In this document: positions 1 through 12,739 of the stretch, one piece after another
Layout of the letters: each line of letters opens with the position of its first letter
Numbering within the stretch: the first letter of the stretch is position 1
DNA from: Pyrenochaeta sp. MPI-SDFR-AT-0127
Lineage: Eukaryota; Ascomycota; Dothideomycetes; Pleosporales; Cucurbitariaceae
Reading direction: 5' to 3'
Assembly: GCA_020747015.1 (NCBI GenBank)
Contig: JAGTJM010000012.1
Span: forward strand, 186,001-250,000
DNA: 64,000 nucleotides
Translations under genes and position numbers: made by a program
Notes under the pieces: model-generated
The model's database searches: none
What the model saw: the letters and a program-made list of their open reading frames with translations, nothing else
What the model was told of the DNA's origin: nothing

Positions 1-1213
1 CTTCTAGACTCAACTCTGCCGGAGGATCGTATGGTCGCAATCGATATGTGGCTAGTTTTGTCTTGATGTTACCAAGCAGTCCGACCAAATCTGACTTCTC
101 AGCTACCCATGTCCGCTTATTCTTGCGCTTCCAAGCCGTGAACTCTGTCGACTGATTCCTAGCGTCTGTGTATGTTCCATCGAACTTGGCTTCCTCCCAC
201 TGCGTTCTCTGCTTAGCAATCTGATTGAGGAGTTCACGCATGCGTCTCTCGAAGTCGTTTTGCATCTGCCAGGCTCCTTGCATGTTCGCGACAAACTTTT
301 CCACTCGCCGTCCTGCGTTCTCAACACGCTCCATTTGAGAGAAGGCGTGGAACCAGTAAGCAATATAGGTCATGAGAGAGCGCTCATCGGGCTTTGCTAC
401 ATCGCATACGTCTTCTACGTCAAGCAAATCAGGAATTCCAATTTCTTTCGACGCAATGTCGAAGGCGAGCTGCATGTTTCCGCGGTGGTCGCTCTTGTCG
501 AGGCTGTCGTAATCGATTAGATCGGGTCGGTGAATATCGAGGAGGGCGCAGCTTTTGCAACTGTTAGCTCTGCTGCATGTTAAAAACTCTCGAGTACCCA
601 CAATGCCAATCCATTATTCCAGCTCGTGGAGAAGTCACGGACTTCCACCTCATCATAGCACGCTGTCTTCCTCTGACACCATAGCAGGAGACCCTCCTTT
701 GCGCTCAAACCCTCCTCGTTGATGTCGCTGATTGTAAATCGTAAAATCAGGGTCCATATCAATCCCAATATGATCTTGCTGTTGCCATCGACCACATCCT
801 CTGCACCAATATTGGTCATTTGGATCCCTCTACTCCGAATGTAATCCAGCGATTTGTTGACATTTTCAAACTTCTGCACCCGCAGCTTCGGGCGGGAAGC
901 ATAGCGGCCAAGGGATTCGTTACTCAGGATCTCGAGGAGGTGTATGAGCATTATCTAGGAGGTGTCAGCGTTTGTGACATGAATAGGAGGGACGTTCTCG
1001 CGGCCAGGAGGGGCACATACGCCATCGGAGAGGTCTGTAATCAGGTCTTGGATTTCAACCTCCCGGTTCTTTAGCTTGCTGTTAAGCCTGTAGCGGTGCG
1101 GTTAGCAACATACTACAGCTAACCTCCATACGTGGAGGTGGGGAGGGGGTTGCGCACCATTTGGTGAATGTTTTCTGCTGGACCTTGACCCATTGCTGCT
1201 CAAGCGGCGCCAT
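1..1213 (-). CDS. alpha-actinin, N-terminal part (cut by window start)
   Basis: Alpha-actinin cross-links F-actin; in fungi it works at the contractile ring and septum. Exons on the minus strand are 1158-1213, 1021-1087, 602-954 and 551 down to the window edge; introns are 1088-1157, 955-1020 and 552-601, all GT-AG. The joined protein begins MAPLEQQWVKVQQKTFTKWL and continues through a tandem pair of calponin-homology domains. The second CH domain is recognisable by NGLAFCALLDIHRPDLIDYD, which only forms after splicing at 552-601. After CH2 the helical linker leading to the spectrin repeat begins (NMQGAWQMQNDFERRMRELL). The rest of the rod and the EF-hands lie outside the window. The start at 1213 is the ATG that opens the frame into CH1. 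The gene is divergent from the antiporter at 1621. Family and exon joins are secure. Confidence 0.93.
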
Positions 1214-1620
1214 ATTTTCTGCGCATCAGGACTGCCTCAAGACAAGGGCGCATGCAAGTAAGAATAAGGGTGTGGTGCTCGAATGCTTGCTGGTGTTTGC
1301 TCGGGGGGTTGTTTTCGCTGGCCAAAACAATGGATGGCGGGCGGCGGGCGCGGACTCGGCTGTTGTCGCGGGGGCCCCTGGAGCTAGACGTACGCTTGTC
1401 GCTGCTCAAGTCAAGATCTTTTGCTGGGCAAATCTTTTCTGCGACTTCACACCTTATTCCAGTCTTCGACGAGAAGGCCACAGTCGGTATTGATTCGAAA
1501 AGGGAGGTGCTGCGTTGCCCTCCGAGTCCGTGTCGGCCGTTTTCGATTGCCTGAGCACATGAAGCACGAATCAGCAGTCACTGCAAGCATATTAACTGTT
1601 GATTCGTTCTTGCCGCAAAT
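1214..1620. promoter_or_regulatory. shared intergenic region, divergent alpha-actinin / antiporter
   Basis: About 400 bp between two divergent start codons, so it should carry both promoters and both 5' leaders. I see no coding frame with an ATG and conserved motif and no clear TATA box. A GC-rich stretch sits near 1335-1385. Confidence 0.5.
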
Positions 1621-3496
1621 ATGTCGCAGGATGCCACATCTCTGCCCTACCATGAGCCGAGCATTGTCACCATCCTGGTTCAAACGTCTTTTCTGCTTTT
1701 GCTCAACGTTGTCAACGTCGCACTGGACAGGGTCCTATATTGCGGGCTTTTAGGACAGGTTTTGATCGGCATTGCTTGGGGCACTCCAGGAGCAAAATGG
1801 CTCTCTGTACATGTAGAAGAGACGATGGTGCAGTTAGGCTACCTAGGTTTGATACTGCTCGTCTTTGAAGGTAAGGCCTGTTGTCTTTCATTGTTTGTTT
1901 CAATGAGCGATGACGTCAGTCGATATTGAGAGAAAGCCACCATGGCTGGCACAGAAAAGATGCAAATAAGGACATTCAACTAAATACTCCTTAGGTGGTC
2001 TACATACTTCTTTCCAGTCTCTCAAAGCAAATCTGCTTCTCTCTTCTGGTGTCGCCCTCACCGGCATTGCTTTTCCCATCGGCCTCTCGTATACCCTTCA
2101 GGGACTTCTTAATGCTACTCCAGTACAAGCCTTCGCCGCAGGGGCTGCATTGTGCTCAACTAGCTTGGGTACAACGTTCACTGTCTTGGGTTCCAGTGGG
2201 CTCTCAGCCTCTCGACTCGGCGTTGTTCTGACAAGTGCTGCCATGATGGATGATGTTGTTGGTCTTGTCATGGTGCAAGTCATCTCGAACCTAGGTGGTG
2301 ATAACTTCAGTTGGATCACTATTGTGCGGCCGATCCTGGTATCCATTGCTTTTGCCATATTTGTTCCACTTGCTTGTCATTTGGTTATCAAGCCTCTCAC
2401 TTCTTGGTTGAATTCCTACCGTGAAGGGCATCCGACAGCAAGGCTAAACACGCTTCTATGGAAGTCGCAGACAGCGTTCACGATCCACACTATGCTCCTG
2501 ATAGCACTCGTGGCTGGCGCTTCCTATGCTGGAACGTCGAATTTGTTCGCTGCTTACATTGCAGGGGCTAGTATAAGTTGGTGGGATTCAGAGCTCCCAC
2601 ATCCTGATCCTGTCGTGTCTCAATCTGCGTCCAGTAACGAGGAGACGAGTCAAACTACCCCTACTGTTCCTGAAGAAGAAGCTTCCACTGCACGCCAAAT
2701 GACAAGCAGCACCGAGGGTATGGATCATGTTGATCCCAGAAATGACACTGACAATCAGCCTGCGAAGCCACAAACCTCTCGAGCATCACTCACCCTCTGC
2801 CATGAGCAAGACACAAGTGGTTCAGCAATATATCAGCAATACTACCATCCCGCCGTATCTAAGATTCTACAGCCCCTCTTCTTTGCATCTATTGGCTTCT
2901 CTATCCCAATCACTCGCATGTTCCGTGGAGCTATCCTCTGGCGAGGCATTGTCTACACAAGTCTCATGGCTTTTGCCAAATTTGTTTGCGGCCTCTGGCT
3001 CATCAGAATTCCACTGACACCTGGCAAGAAAGCTGTAGGTCGAATAAAGGCAATGACCAAGTTACCTTCCGTGCCTCACCTCTGGGGAGGGAACGACCAC
3101 GCAGGACAATCAACACAGACACGTGTAACTAGCCCGATCGATGTAACTTCATCAACTGCAGCTAGAACCGAGCCACGAAGCTCACCGAGCCCAGCAAAGC
3201 CGCTTTCGCTCCATCCGCCCCTCATTCTTGCGCTTGCCATGTGTGCCAGAGGCGAGATTGGGTTTTTGATATCCGGTGTTGCTGAGTCCAATGGCATATT
3301 CTCGTCTTCGAGCCAGCCGTCCGATGGGCCATCGGACATTTTTCTTGTCGTCACATGGGCCATAGTGCTCTGTACCATTGCTGGGCCTCTAGGTGTCGGT
3401 CTCCTCGTTCGGCGGGTCAAGAAGTTGCAAGAACAGAAGAACAAGCAACAACAAGGCGCTGGAAGAGATGTGCTTGGTGTCTGGGGCGTAGAGTGA
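1621..3496 (+). CDS. Na+/H+ (cation/proton) antiporter, CPA2-like
   Basis: Membrane antiporter of the sodium/hydrogen exchanger superfamily (Pfam Na_H_Exchanger type), expected to exchange K+ or Na+ for protons at the plasma membrane or an internal membrane. Two exons, 1621-1870 and 1995-3496, around a 124 nt GT-AG intron, give 583 residues. The join reads LLVFEGGLHTSFQSLKANLL, which is typical of the third to fourth helices of this family. Hydrophobic helices fill the N-terminal 250 residues. The paired acidic motif MMDDVVGLV (Asp169-Asp170) is the usual ion-binding position. A hydrophilic, Ser/Thr-rich loop lies around residues 280-350, and a second one precedes the conserved ARGEIGFLISG segment near the C-terminus. 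The C-terminal tail is short and rich in Lys/Gln. Ion specificity cannot be told from sequence. Confidence 0.9.
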
Positions 3497-5001
3497 ATGC
3501 TAGGAAATACATGCAGCTTGCCGGAGAGCCCGAAGTCGAGCGGCTGGGGACACGTCCGTCACCACTGTATTCAGGGCGTTTACAGTTTAACCCTGCGTTA
3601 GCATGCCGTCATGACGTGTGTCGACGGCGGGCATGGAAGCAGGAAACGTTGTCATGTTAATAGACTCGGCCGGGGTACAGAAGCGTTGAAACACAATCAA
3701 TGTCGTACAGGGAGTATGTAGCGGCGCGTGAAACAAGTCTTCACAAAATCGTCGGTGCTGATGTGTCATCAACAAAGTCACAGTCGTGGATGAATACAAG
3801 TCGTGATTCTCCGGCCAGCCGTACCCATCTGTAGTCGTGAATCTGGAGCCGCTGTCCCGCTGAAGGTTCACTGCGCGTCCTGTCAAAGTCTGGTAGAGGT
3901 TCGTATTCTACCGCAGCCAAGCAGGCGGACGAGGTAAAAGAACGGCGCACTTTCTCTATGCGCACTGGTGGCGGCTATGGAAGATTCCTGGTGTACCCTG
4001 GAAGCGTTTCAGATGCACACTTGCTTCAACCAGCAAGCGGCTGAAACGCTCAGGGCGCTCGCGGCCATGTTGTACAGCCGCTGCGCGCCCAAATCCGGCC
4101 GCGCAGTGTGTGCCATTTGCCGTTGTCGCGCCTGCTCGGCCATGAAACGCCTCTGCAAATCTCTGTATGCGCTGGGCGTGCGGTGTAGACACGTTGCTGG
4201 CGTTGTGTCCTCCCTGCCCCTTTGAACAACCAATGATTGGCTGGCGAGGGTGCTATTGGAGCGGGATCTTCTTTCAAAGGTGGAGAGCCACATCACGTGC
4301 CAAGTTTTCCCGCTGCTGCTTTAGCGTCCTGCCATTGGAGACCCTCCAACTCTAACCAAAGCGACGGCTCCACCAGAGTTGGCACTTCAACCCTACCAGA
4401 CTCCTGCCTGCTTTTGCACCCTTTCCGCTGCGTGTACTCGTCCTCGTACACGGGCTTTGGGCTCTCTTCTATGCGGATTCGTCGCCACCAGCCACACTCT
4501 CGGCCCATTGCGATTTCGACTATTGGCTGCGGCCCTCGCTCGCTTTCAGGACTGCTCCTCCGCCCGCTGGCCTGCAGCCCGACCTCACATCCGCTGCTTA
4601 CTTCACGCACCGCTGCCTTGACAATTCTCACTCTCGACACGATTTCTGGGCTTGCTCACAACGTGCATCGCCCTGTCTTGTCGCTGGAGCCCGCCCCGCC
4701 ACCTGCTCACTACACGGCCAGTGCTCGCCCCGCCATTCACCGCATCCACATAGGTTAGGCCGCACTGGACGCAACCACACGCTCGCCCTCGCCTTGTAAA
4801 AGTACACCGTCCCTTGTGTCGAGCCTGTGGATGACTGTCTCGCCAAGTGAGTATTCCACATATTATCTTCCCCAGCCTTCTTTTCGGATTTCCCCCTACC
4901 GGCGCAGCTCGGCCATCCCAAGGGCTACCACAGCATCGTACATTCACGATTAACAGGTGTCTGTTCCCTGCCAGTCGCACTGCTAATCACAACACGCCAG
5001 G
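3497..5001. other. intergenic region and long 5' leader of the PAK kinase gene
   Basis: About 1.5 kb without a supported gene. Several open frames occur on both strands (for example 4237-4758) but they overlap antisense frames and show no recognisable domain. From about 4300 on the sequence is pyrimidine-rich, as in fungal promoters and leaders. It probably holds the antiporter 3' UTR and the promoter and leader of the downstream kinase. Confidence 0.5.
4847..5000 (+). other. possible 5'-UTR intron of the PAK kinase gene
   Basis: A good donor (GTGAGT at 4847) is followed by TGCTAATC and then CCAG at 4997-5000, immediately before the gATG of the kinase. An alternative acceptor is TTAACAG ending at 4956. 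Either would remove leader sequence only. This is inferred from splice-site appearance. Confidence 0.4.
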
Positions 5002-7637
5002 ATGTATTCGCGCGAACAATTCATGAACCCCGGTCCTGCGCCGCGACCTCCCCCTCGCCTCAACCTCACCCCAAACACCAGCAACACTCTACCAGGCAAT
5101 ATGGCTGGCCTGAGCCTGCAGTCACCCGCCTATAGCAACAGCTCCCAGATGTCGCTCGTACGAACTCAGTCAGAGAAGAGTCTTTCGTCTACAGCTGTTG
5201 TTAAGGAAGGTATGGTCAAAGTCAAGGACGAGGGCCTTTTCAAGTCTTTTGTTTGGGCAGATCGGTGGCTGGTGCTGCGTGAATTCGAGTTGAATTTCTT
5301 CAAGAGCCCCAATGCCTCAAAAGTCTCCAACACGATCCAATTGCGAGATATTCTTGGTGTTGAGCGATCAGACACACAGCCGCTGTCTTTCGAAATCACA
5401 AGGTCGCTCAACTCTAATAAAGGCTCTTCACCGCCGCGTGATGGACCCACCAAGGTTATCACATGTAAAGTGGAGACGGACGACGACGTCTACTCATGGA
5501 TAGACAGCATTTACCAGCGTTGCCCCAGCATGGGCGGCGTCAGCAACCCCACTAACTTCACCCATAGAGTACATGTAGGCTTTGACCCTACCAGCGGGGC
5601 TTTCGTTGGTCTGCCAGTCGAGTGGGAGAAGCTTCTCACTGCATCCGCACTGACAAAGGATGATTACGCGAAGAACCCCAAGGCCGTCCTTGAGGTTCTC
5701 GAGTTTTACACCGAAAAGCTCGTCAAGCGGTCTGAGGACCCTCAACAATACTCCAGCCTTACCCCAACTCCGCCAGTGAGTTCTGGGATGGAAAAGCAGC
5801 TCGGCTACGGTGGCAGTGGTAATTCTGTTGCGCCCCCGCGTCCTGCCCCTCCAGGCGGTTATCCGCGCAAGGATAGCTACAGTCAAGGCCGCCAAAATAC
5901 ACCACCAGGTGGCTACCAGAGTTCCCAGAACGGTGCTTCGCAGCAAGAACGCTATGAGCAGGAAAGGCGAAGGCAGGAAGAGCAAGTACGAATGCAGCGC
6001 GACCGTGAACGAGAGCGACAAAGACAAGACTATGAGCGACAGCAGCGTGAGGAATTGGCTGCATATAATGCTTCATTGCCTCAAAAGAAAATTCCAATGG
6101 CACAACAGGAGATTGGCGGTGGGGGCTACGATTCGCGAGATTCGAGCCCTTCCGGCGGCCAACAGCGGTATAATCCAAGCCGGCCAGCCCCCTCAACTCC
6201 AGGCGCAACCAGGAACCAGCAGCAACAACAACAGCCTCCAGGCTCCCTGCGCCAAATGGCTGCGCAGCGTCCAGCCCCTCCAGCGCCGCAACAGCAGAAT
6301 GGTAGTTACAGCACATCTCCGTCGTCCAAGATCCCAACATCTCAGCAACAGCGCCCCCCTGTTCAGCCGAGCAGCAGCTATAAAGGCTCAAGCAACCAAG
6401 TCCCACAAGTTCGGCCTGCCAACGGTCAGACACAGCAGCAAAAGCAATATCAAGGCTCGTCTGCGGCGCCGAAACCATTAAACGTTGCCAAGCCTACAGG
6501 CGCCCCTGTCAGCGATGCCGTTAAGAAAGCCGAACAGGCACTGACGAGTAAGCCCAAGGAAGAGCCCACAAGAAAAGATGTCCGCATGTCAAGCATGTCT
6601 GAGAGTGAAGTGATGGCCAAGCTCAGGGAGGTTGTGTCCAAGGAGAAACCCCTAGACTCATACAACAAGCAGAAAAAGATTGGCCAAGGTGCCAGTGGGT
6701 CGGTCTATGTTGCTCGCATTCGTGAGGGTGCGACCTCGCCAATGGCACGGAGGGTCATGCAAGAGAATGGACCTCGCGCTCAAGTGGCGATCAAACAGAT
6801 GGATCTCCGCAATCAACCTCGTAAGGAATTGATTGTGAACGAGATCATCGTCATGAAAGACAGCAAGCATCCTAATATTGTCAACTTCTTGGACGCTTTC
6901 CTGCAAGAAGAGCAATCGGAACTTTGGGTTGTCATGGAATTCATGGAGGGAGGTGCCCTGACCGATGTCATTGATAACAACCCTTCTATTAGCGAAGATC
7001 AGATCGCCACAATTTGCTTCGAAGTAAGTTTCCCGTTCCGCGATGGAAATTGCAGAGCTGATTTTGCGTAGACTTGTAAGGGTTTGGAGCACCTGCATCA
7101 ACAGAACATCATTCACCGAGACATCAAGAGCGACAACGTCCTTCTCGACGGCCGCGGCAATGTCAAGATCAGTACGTTATACCACGATCACAACCCATAC
7201 TACCTCCTTGCTGACCATTAATAGCGGATTTTGGGTTTTGTGCCAAACTTACTGAGCAGCGTAGCAAGCGTGCGACCATGGTTGGTACGCCATACTGGAT
7301 GGCACCTGAAGTTGTCAAGCAGAAGGAGTATGGCAACAAAGTTGATATCTGGTCACTCGGCATCATGGCTATCGAGATGATCGAGTCCGAACCGCCCTAC
7401 CTAAACGAAGAACCCCTCAAGGCTCTCTATCTTATTGCAACGAATGGTACTCCCCGTTTGAAGAAGCCAGACAAGCTGTCTAAGGAACTAAAGGCGTTCT
7501 TGTCTGTGTGTCTGTGCGTTGACGTCAAGTCTCGAGCCAGCGCATCAGAGCTGATGAGTCACGATTTCTTGAAGAGCGGATGCAGTTTGGCGAGCTTATC
7601 GCAGTTGCTTAACTTTAGGAAGAATGGGAGCCATTAA
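5002..7637 (+). CDS. cla4: p21-activated serine/threonine kinase, Cla4 type
   Basis: Ste20/PAK kinase acting downstream of Cdc42/Rac in polarity, budding or septation. Exons 5002-7023, 7072-7171 and 7225-7637, with 48 and 53 nt introns, give 844 residues. An N-terminal PH domain (about 68-175, [20 protein letters not shown]) is followed by a CRIB/PBD (about 181-240, [20 protein letters not shown]). The PH-CRIB-kinase order is diagnostic of Cla4 rather than Ste20. A long low-complexity Pro/Gln linker (about 250-520) holds polyQ tracts and a charged RQ-rich coil near 315-355. The kinase domain starts near 557: glycine loop [13 protein letters not shown] lysine, HRDIKSDN catalytic loop, TDFGFC (formed across the second intron), APE motif. 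The tail after the kinase is very short. Start ATG at 5002 follows a long leader. Confidence 0.95.
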
Positions 7638-10600
7638 AATGAGGTAAAGTGCACAATGTAAGAGCGGGATGAAGTGGCAATGATGAGTGGTCTTTTCCGG
7701 GGCTCTCGTCATGCGTTCTGGACTCAATCGATACCCTTTTCCATGTACAATTTCGCAATAACATCCGGATATCGGGGGGTTTCCATCCAATCAAAAAATA
7801 CCGGTCAAGACTATATTGCCAGCGAGCGAGCAAATCACTATAATTTCCCGTCCACGAAGATGACCGAATGCCACCTACCCAAAGTCACGTCGGGGAGTCT
7901 GCCATAGTGTTCTATTTCTTTCTTGTATGGCTTCTCTGTGCCGCTTTTGCTTCTTTCCCCTGTGCTTGTAGGAAGGGATCATGCGGACGAATAAGGCTCC
8001 TAAACAGCCACTGATGGGACGATTCTCGTCTGGGATATGGCCGGTTGTCTTATGATACAGGACGATATGTGGCCAACACGAAAGGAGGAAGGTGGAAGCT
8101 GGCCTTGGGGTTGGATCACGGCCATGATGACTACTTTTGAGCGTTCTTAATCGAGGCATTGGAGCCCGTGTTTTACCTTGGCGGATGTTACCTGTCTCAT
8201 CGGCTTTCTCTACGTTTTCGAAACATACTTTACGCGACGATATCATGGATTTGGTCTTGTGATGGAATTAGTGATTGAATACACTTGAGGATTCAGGCGT
8301 ATATAGGAGCTTATAATGACTTACTAGTGGAAATGGAAATAGATGGATGGAAGAGAAAGTTCAAGAATCACGCTGTTGTCTCCATTCTGCATGTTCGTCC
8401 GGAAAAGGCAGATAAGATGCGATGACTGTCCTCCCCTTGACGACATTGGTGGCGCCCTCAACTATATCGAAGTCAGGGAGGCTTGCGGAAGCTTTTGCTT
8501 TGTAGTGGCTACGATTTTGGGATCTGACCACAGCAGCCTCCCCGCCTAGCGCTAGGGTTTACCAGCGCAGAGCGCCATAGCTGAACCCTCATAACCCAGC
8601 TTGTCAATTCTCAGCTCGACAGTGTGAGCAGTCCCCCGGGTCTCGTCGGACGTGTCCGCTTCGAGCGTGCTATAGCGTAGTGGGATGACCGTGAAACGCC
8701 TCATACTCGCTGTTGGTGAAGAGATCGTGGTTCAAAAGTGTGATCCAGCACCCACCTTTGCGTCGGCTGTCCTCTATCGATGTGATCCGCTAGGAGAAAC
8801 GATGAGGGTTTAGGGATGAGGTTGAGGAGGCAGTGTATGCGAAACTTGATGCAGCCTAAGGTGTCATTGCTAGAGGCGTCAGAAGATATTCTCGGAAGAG
8901 CTGAGAAGGCAAGAATTACGGAAAAGAACTCAGAAAAAGATAACTGCTGATCCCGTCAAATAAAAAGTGCGGAATTCACGAAGGAAGGTCTGTGAGCGAT
9001 TGCGTATGTGTGTGTGGGTCTGTAGTCTGGAGTGACCTTTCATCTAGTGCTGATTAGAGTAGCAGCCAACGAAGATGAAGCACGGGGAATCATGTTGAAT
9101 GAGCGAACAGTACTCATTTCGTCGGACCAACAGCTGCAAGGAAGGACTACTAGATTTCACTGTGAGGAAGCATCTACGTTGTAGACTGGAGCAGTAGAAT
9201 ATGGCTTACCACCAATTCGACTCACTCTTCATCGACGAGGCACCTAGGCTTACAATCGCTGCTTGGCCATTCCACCCACCGCAGCCGTAATTCATCCCTA
9301 CTCGAGGGACTTGAACGTCGTAGTACGGACCCAAGCCCTACCTACCGGTCTCGGCGGCGGACCTAAGAATAGGCCAAGTTCCGCTACATCTTGGCTTGGT
9401 TCCACTAATCTCACGTACAGAAAGCGAAAGTGACGGGCATAGCGAAGAAGCCACAATGGGCTGAAATTTTGCCAGCCAGCTTACGTCGGGTCTTGAGTCT
9501 TAGAGCGCAGAGCGCAGAGGCACACGGAAAGCCATAGCGTAGAGCGCCCAAAAACCACCGGGTACCGTAGAAGGCAGCTAGAAGGACTTGAAACGACACG
9601 TACCAACGGAAACTGGGAATGATGTGCAAATGGGCGCGCTTTAGCATATGTACTACGCACGTCTGTTCGGGTGTTGGTATTGTGCGTGCGTGACACAAAT
9701 GCCAGCCACCAGGCGGCTGGCTGAACGGTAGCAGCTCTGGATCATGCCGAGACTTGAGCGACAGCATTTTCCTCTTGACTTGGATTTTCCCTGATGCAAG
9801 TCATGCTGCATGTTCCCCGTCCAGAGCATCGGGTAATATACGTTTCAATGAAGATCCCCCATCAATCAGCAAAGCATGTCAGCGAGGCGTTCATCGTCGA
9901 CGCTGGAAGCCAGCTCCTCAAGCTTGTGCGTGCTCGCGTGGCATGGCGTTACTGATCATCTTCGCGCCGGCGAGAATTCCTTGTTGCCAGCGCGCACCGT
10001 CATCGGCGGCGATGCAAAGTGTTTTGCATTCGGCATATGGGCTGTGTGCAAAGTGTAAGCTTTCAGGGTTAAGCGATGCTTCGGCGGAAGGACAGCCAGT
10101 CAGCGTCAAGATGAGGTGTCCCAGCGCCATTCTAGCAGACTGTAAGGGTGCGGCAATGTTGTATATCTCCGGCTCGGCGGAGATTCATTCCGAGAGAATG
10201 CTGTTAAAGCGCGAGCGCGGAGTGAAGGCCGGACATGCGAAAGGTTGCCTCCATTTTCGCCTTCTCCAAACGCGCCTGCCACTGCCGTTCTCAGTCGCGC
10301 GGAAGCGTGACGACGAGAACGCGGTTGTGTTGCATGCAAGGTCTGCTATTTGGAGTTGCATGCAATCAAATTCACTAGAATTGGAAAATGCAGGGACCCC
10401 ATATAACAATCTGCTATATTCAGGAATTGTATCTGGTTGGTGAGGGAGTGTAGAACATTGAGCATGTTGACCACGGATATAGCCCAAGACACATGTCCAG
10501 TAGGATGTAACCGTCAGCAGAACTGACGATACAACAAGAAATGTCCTTGCCACTTGATGTTTCAAAGCTGTGCATTCCTGGCCCAAGATATCCAGGGAAG

Positions 10601-12739
10601 GTATCGAGGAGCCTGTCGAAGGATCAGAGTTCTGTGCCACTACCAAAGCGCCTTTCGCGCCTCTCTTGGGACTTGTCACCAAGGTTATTGATTGGTGAGC
10701 TTGTCCTTGGTGTCTATACTGCCATTTTCGAGCCCTTGTAATGTTTCTGTTGTTACGCGGGGCGACAGGCACCAAGAGAGGGGCGTCCAAATGCAGTTGT
10801 GTGAGATTAAGTTTCTATGCACCGTGCCCTGGCTCATTATATGCATGTGATCTCACCAATCTACTGTGTTTTTCTGCTCGATGGCCTGCTGGTTCTTATA
10901 TCTTGGAGCATGGCATATGCCTTATCGATTTAAACAGAGACGGCCTGAGTGAAGCCAGAGATGATGATGAGCCGTTTTGCATCAAGCATAGTGAGTGAGG
11001 GCCGCATGTCTTCGGGCGGCCGAGTGCGGTCGGGAGAAAGATATCTTTCAATGCTTCACACTTCTTACTGTTGGTCAATCCTGGCGATTCTTCGCATAGA
11101 TGGCCAAGTAGCCAAGAATTAACCTTACAGGCTACACGAAGGGTAGGCTTAAGTGTTGCAGGCAAACTCCATTCTCAGAAAGTTACTCTGAAGTTGGCTT
11201 CTGTTAGGAGATTATAATGATTAACCCCAAATAACCGTGTTCCTCCGAATCATTTCTGTTCGAATCTGGTATCTTGACTAAAACTGAAGGGGTTTAATCG
11301 AGGAGATAGGGTGGGTGGGTTAATTGCTGTTCATTAGGTACCTATTTCTTTGGTGATTAATTTGCAACCTGGTAAGGCGTTTGGATACTTTTCAAGTCCA
11401 ATCTCTCTGTGTGGCCAAAAGTGTAGGCCCTCAACAGTTTGCAATGCTTGAATTAGAAGCGCAATACACTCTGAGGGTTTATGCCCACTGACGCTATCAG
11501 GCCAAACCTCAGCGCTGCGATCTGAGAACTCCGAAATATACTTATTTCAAATTAGCCGTAGCCGATTGACGGCCTTGAGTTTGGGCCTTGGGGTTGAGGC
11601 CCGTCATCGCAACGTGTGATGATTGCCGTTGTCCAGCGGAACATGTCAACGAAGGGTGGAAGGGCCAAGAGGAGCGGGAGTTTCAGACCCACCGGATTTC
11701 GGACCCGGTGGGTAACGAATTTGAAGGGCGTGCATCTTGCGAAGAAAGCGGAATACGAGGATGGTGGTTCCCGGGTGGATGCCCGAGGCGGAGGGTGAGC
11801 TTAAAATGTGACAGGGTCAATATGTAGGCCCCCTGCGGTCGATCTGACGCTAGCAGGTCGAAGCGAGACGACGAGAAGCGACGAACAAACGGCAATTTCC
11901 GCTTTGGGCTGGAGATCAACCGTTTCTTGCTCGGCAAACCCAGCTTTCATCCGCAGCCACTACGATGTCTTTTACAGTTCCCGGTCTCGACGCAGGCCAT
12001 CACAAGATCAAGCAACACGGTCCCCGGTTCACAAGCACATAGTTTAGAATCTACATTTCAAGCTTCCCCTGTCTAACCCAACCTTCGCAAGCGCCAGGCC
12101 CTGCTTGGGGCTGGCGCTGTTGCGATGTGCTGTTATTTTGCGGCGAATAGCCCCAAACTTCCAGCCTTACGCTGACTGTGGCCCAATGACAGCGCGCCTC
12201 CTCCTGTCAGAGTTTCACCAGCGTCATTTCTGTACACGACTTAGAAAGCTAAGCTTATTCCACGCTTCCTCCCTGGGACAAGCAGTAAGACTAGCACAGG
12301 CGTTTTGGTCGGGGACTTAACCGGCCACACAGACCATTTGCCCCGTGTAAGATCAGCATCTCAGTCTGCAAGCTGGCCAGCGCGGCGGAGCCTCATCTGT
12401 TTATACTACGCTATCTCAAGCGTTTCAGCGCATGCATCAGCAACCCGCTGCGCTATTCCTTTTCCTTTTGTTCATACCAAGCCTTCTGTTTTTCTGGGCA
12501 TGCGGCAAGGGTATTAACTAGGTCGTCCTCCCACATTATTTGTAGACAGATCACAGGCCTCGACAGCGACAAGCTCTGGACGTACCATATCAGTCAAATA
12601 CGCCATTCGGTCCCCACTGCTCGTATCTTCACACAATACGACCATTCTAATACACCTTTTGGCTCTTTCATACTAAACTAGACATTACTCCGCACTGAGC
12701 ATTACTACGGACACTCCTATCGCACACTCGCAATCCAAA
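7638..12739. other. gene-free block, about 5.1 kb
   Basis: I see no supportable gene here. The longest frames (9754-10443 plus, 10185-10790 minus, 7875-8246 minus) overlap each other, mostly lack an ATG at their start, and show no domain or plausible splice structure. Minor local features are a GCGCAGA-type direct repeat near 9500-9520 and a short imperfect palindrome near 8550-8575. The first few hundred bases should be the kinase 3' UTR, and the last few hundred the promoter of the 12740 gene. The rest is unexplained: degenerate repeat, non-coding RNA or plain intergenic DNA. Confidence 0.5.

Noticed and set aside
5759..6481. Two long frames in the PAK kinase linker, one antisense and one in another sense frame
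   Set aside because: They mirror the low-complexity Pro/Gln codons of the kinase linker and have no motifs of their own.
9255..9345. Possible minus-strand tRNA, because of a B-box-like CGTTCAAGTCC near 9306-9316
   Set aside because: No matching A box at the right distance and no cloverleaf arms could be drawn.
9754..10443. Plus-strand open frame of 229 codons in the gene desert
   Set aside because: It opens with TTG, overlaps a long antisense frame, and shows no domain or gene-like composition.
10185..10790. Minus-strand open frame of 201 codons with a hydrophobic stretch
   Set aside because: It opens with TTG, no ATG is available upstream, and it is antisense to another equally long frame; likely chance.
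11221..11290. Possible tRNA B box, GTTCGAATC near 11259
   Set aside because: No A box and no acceptor stem around it.
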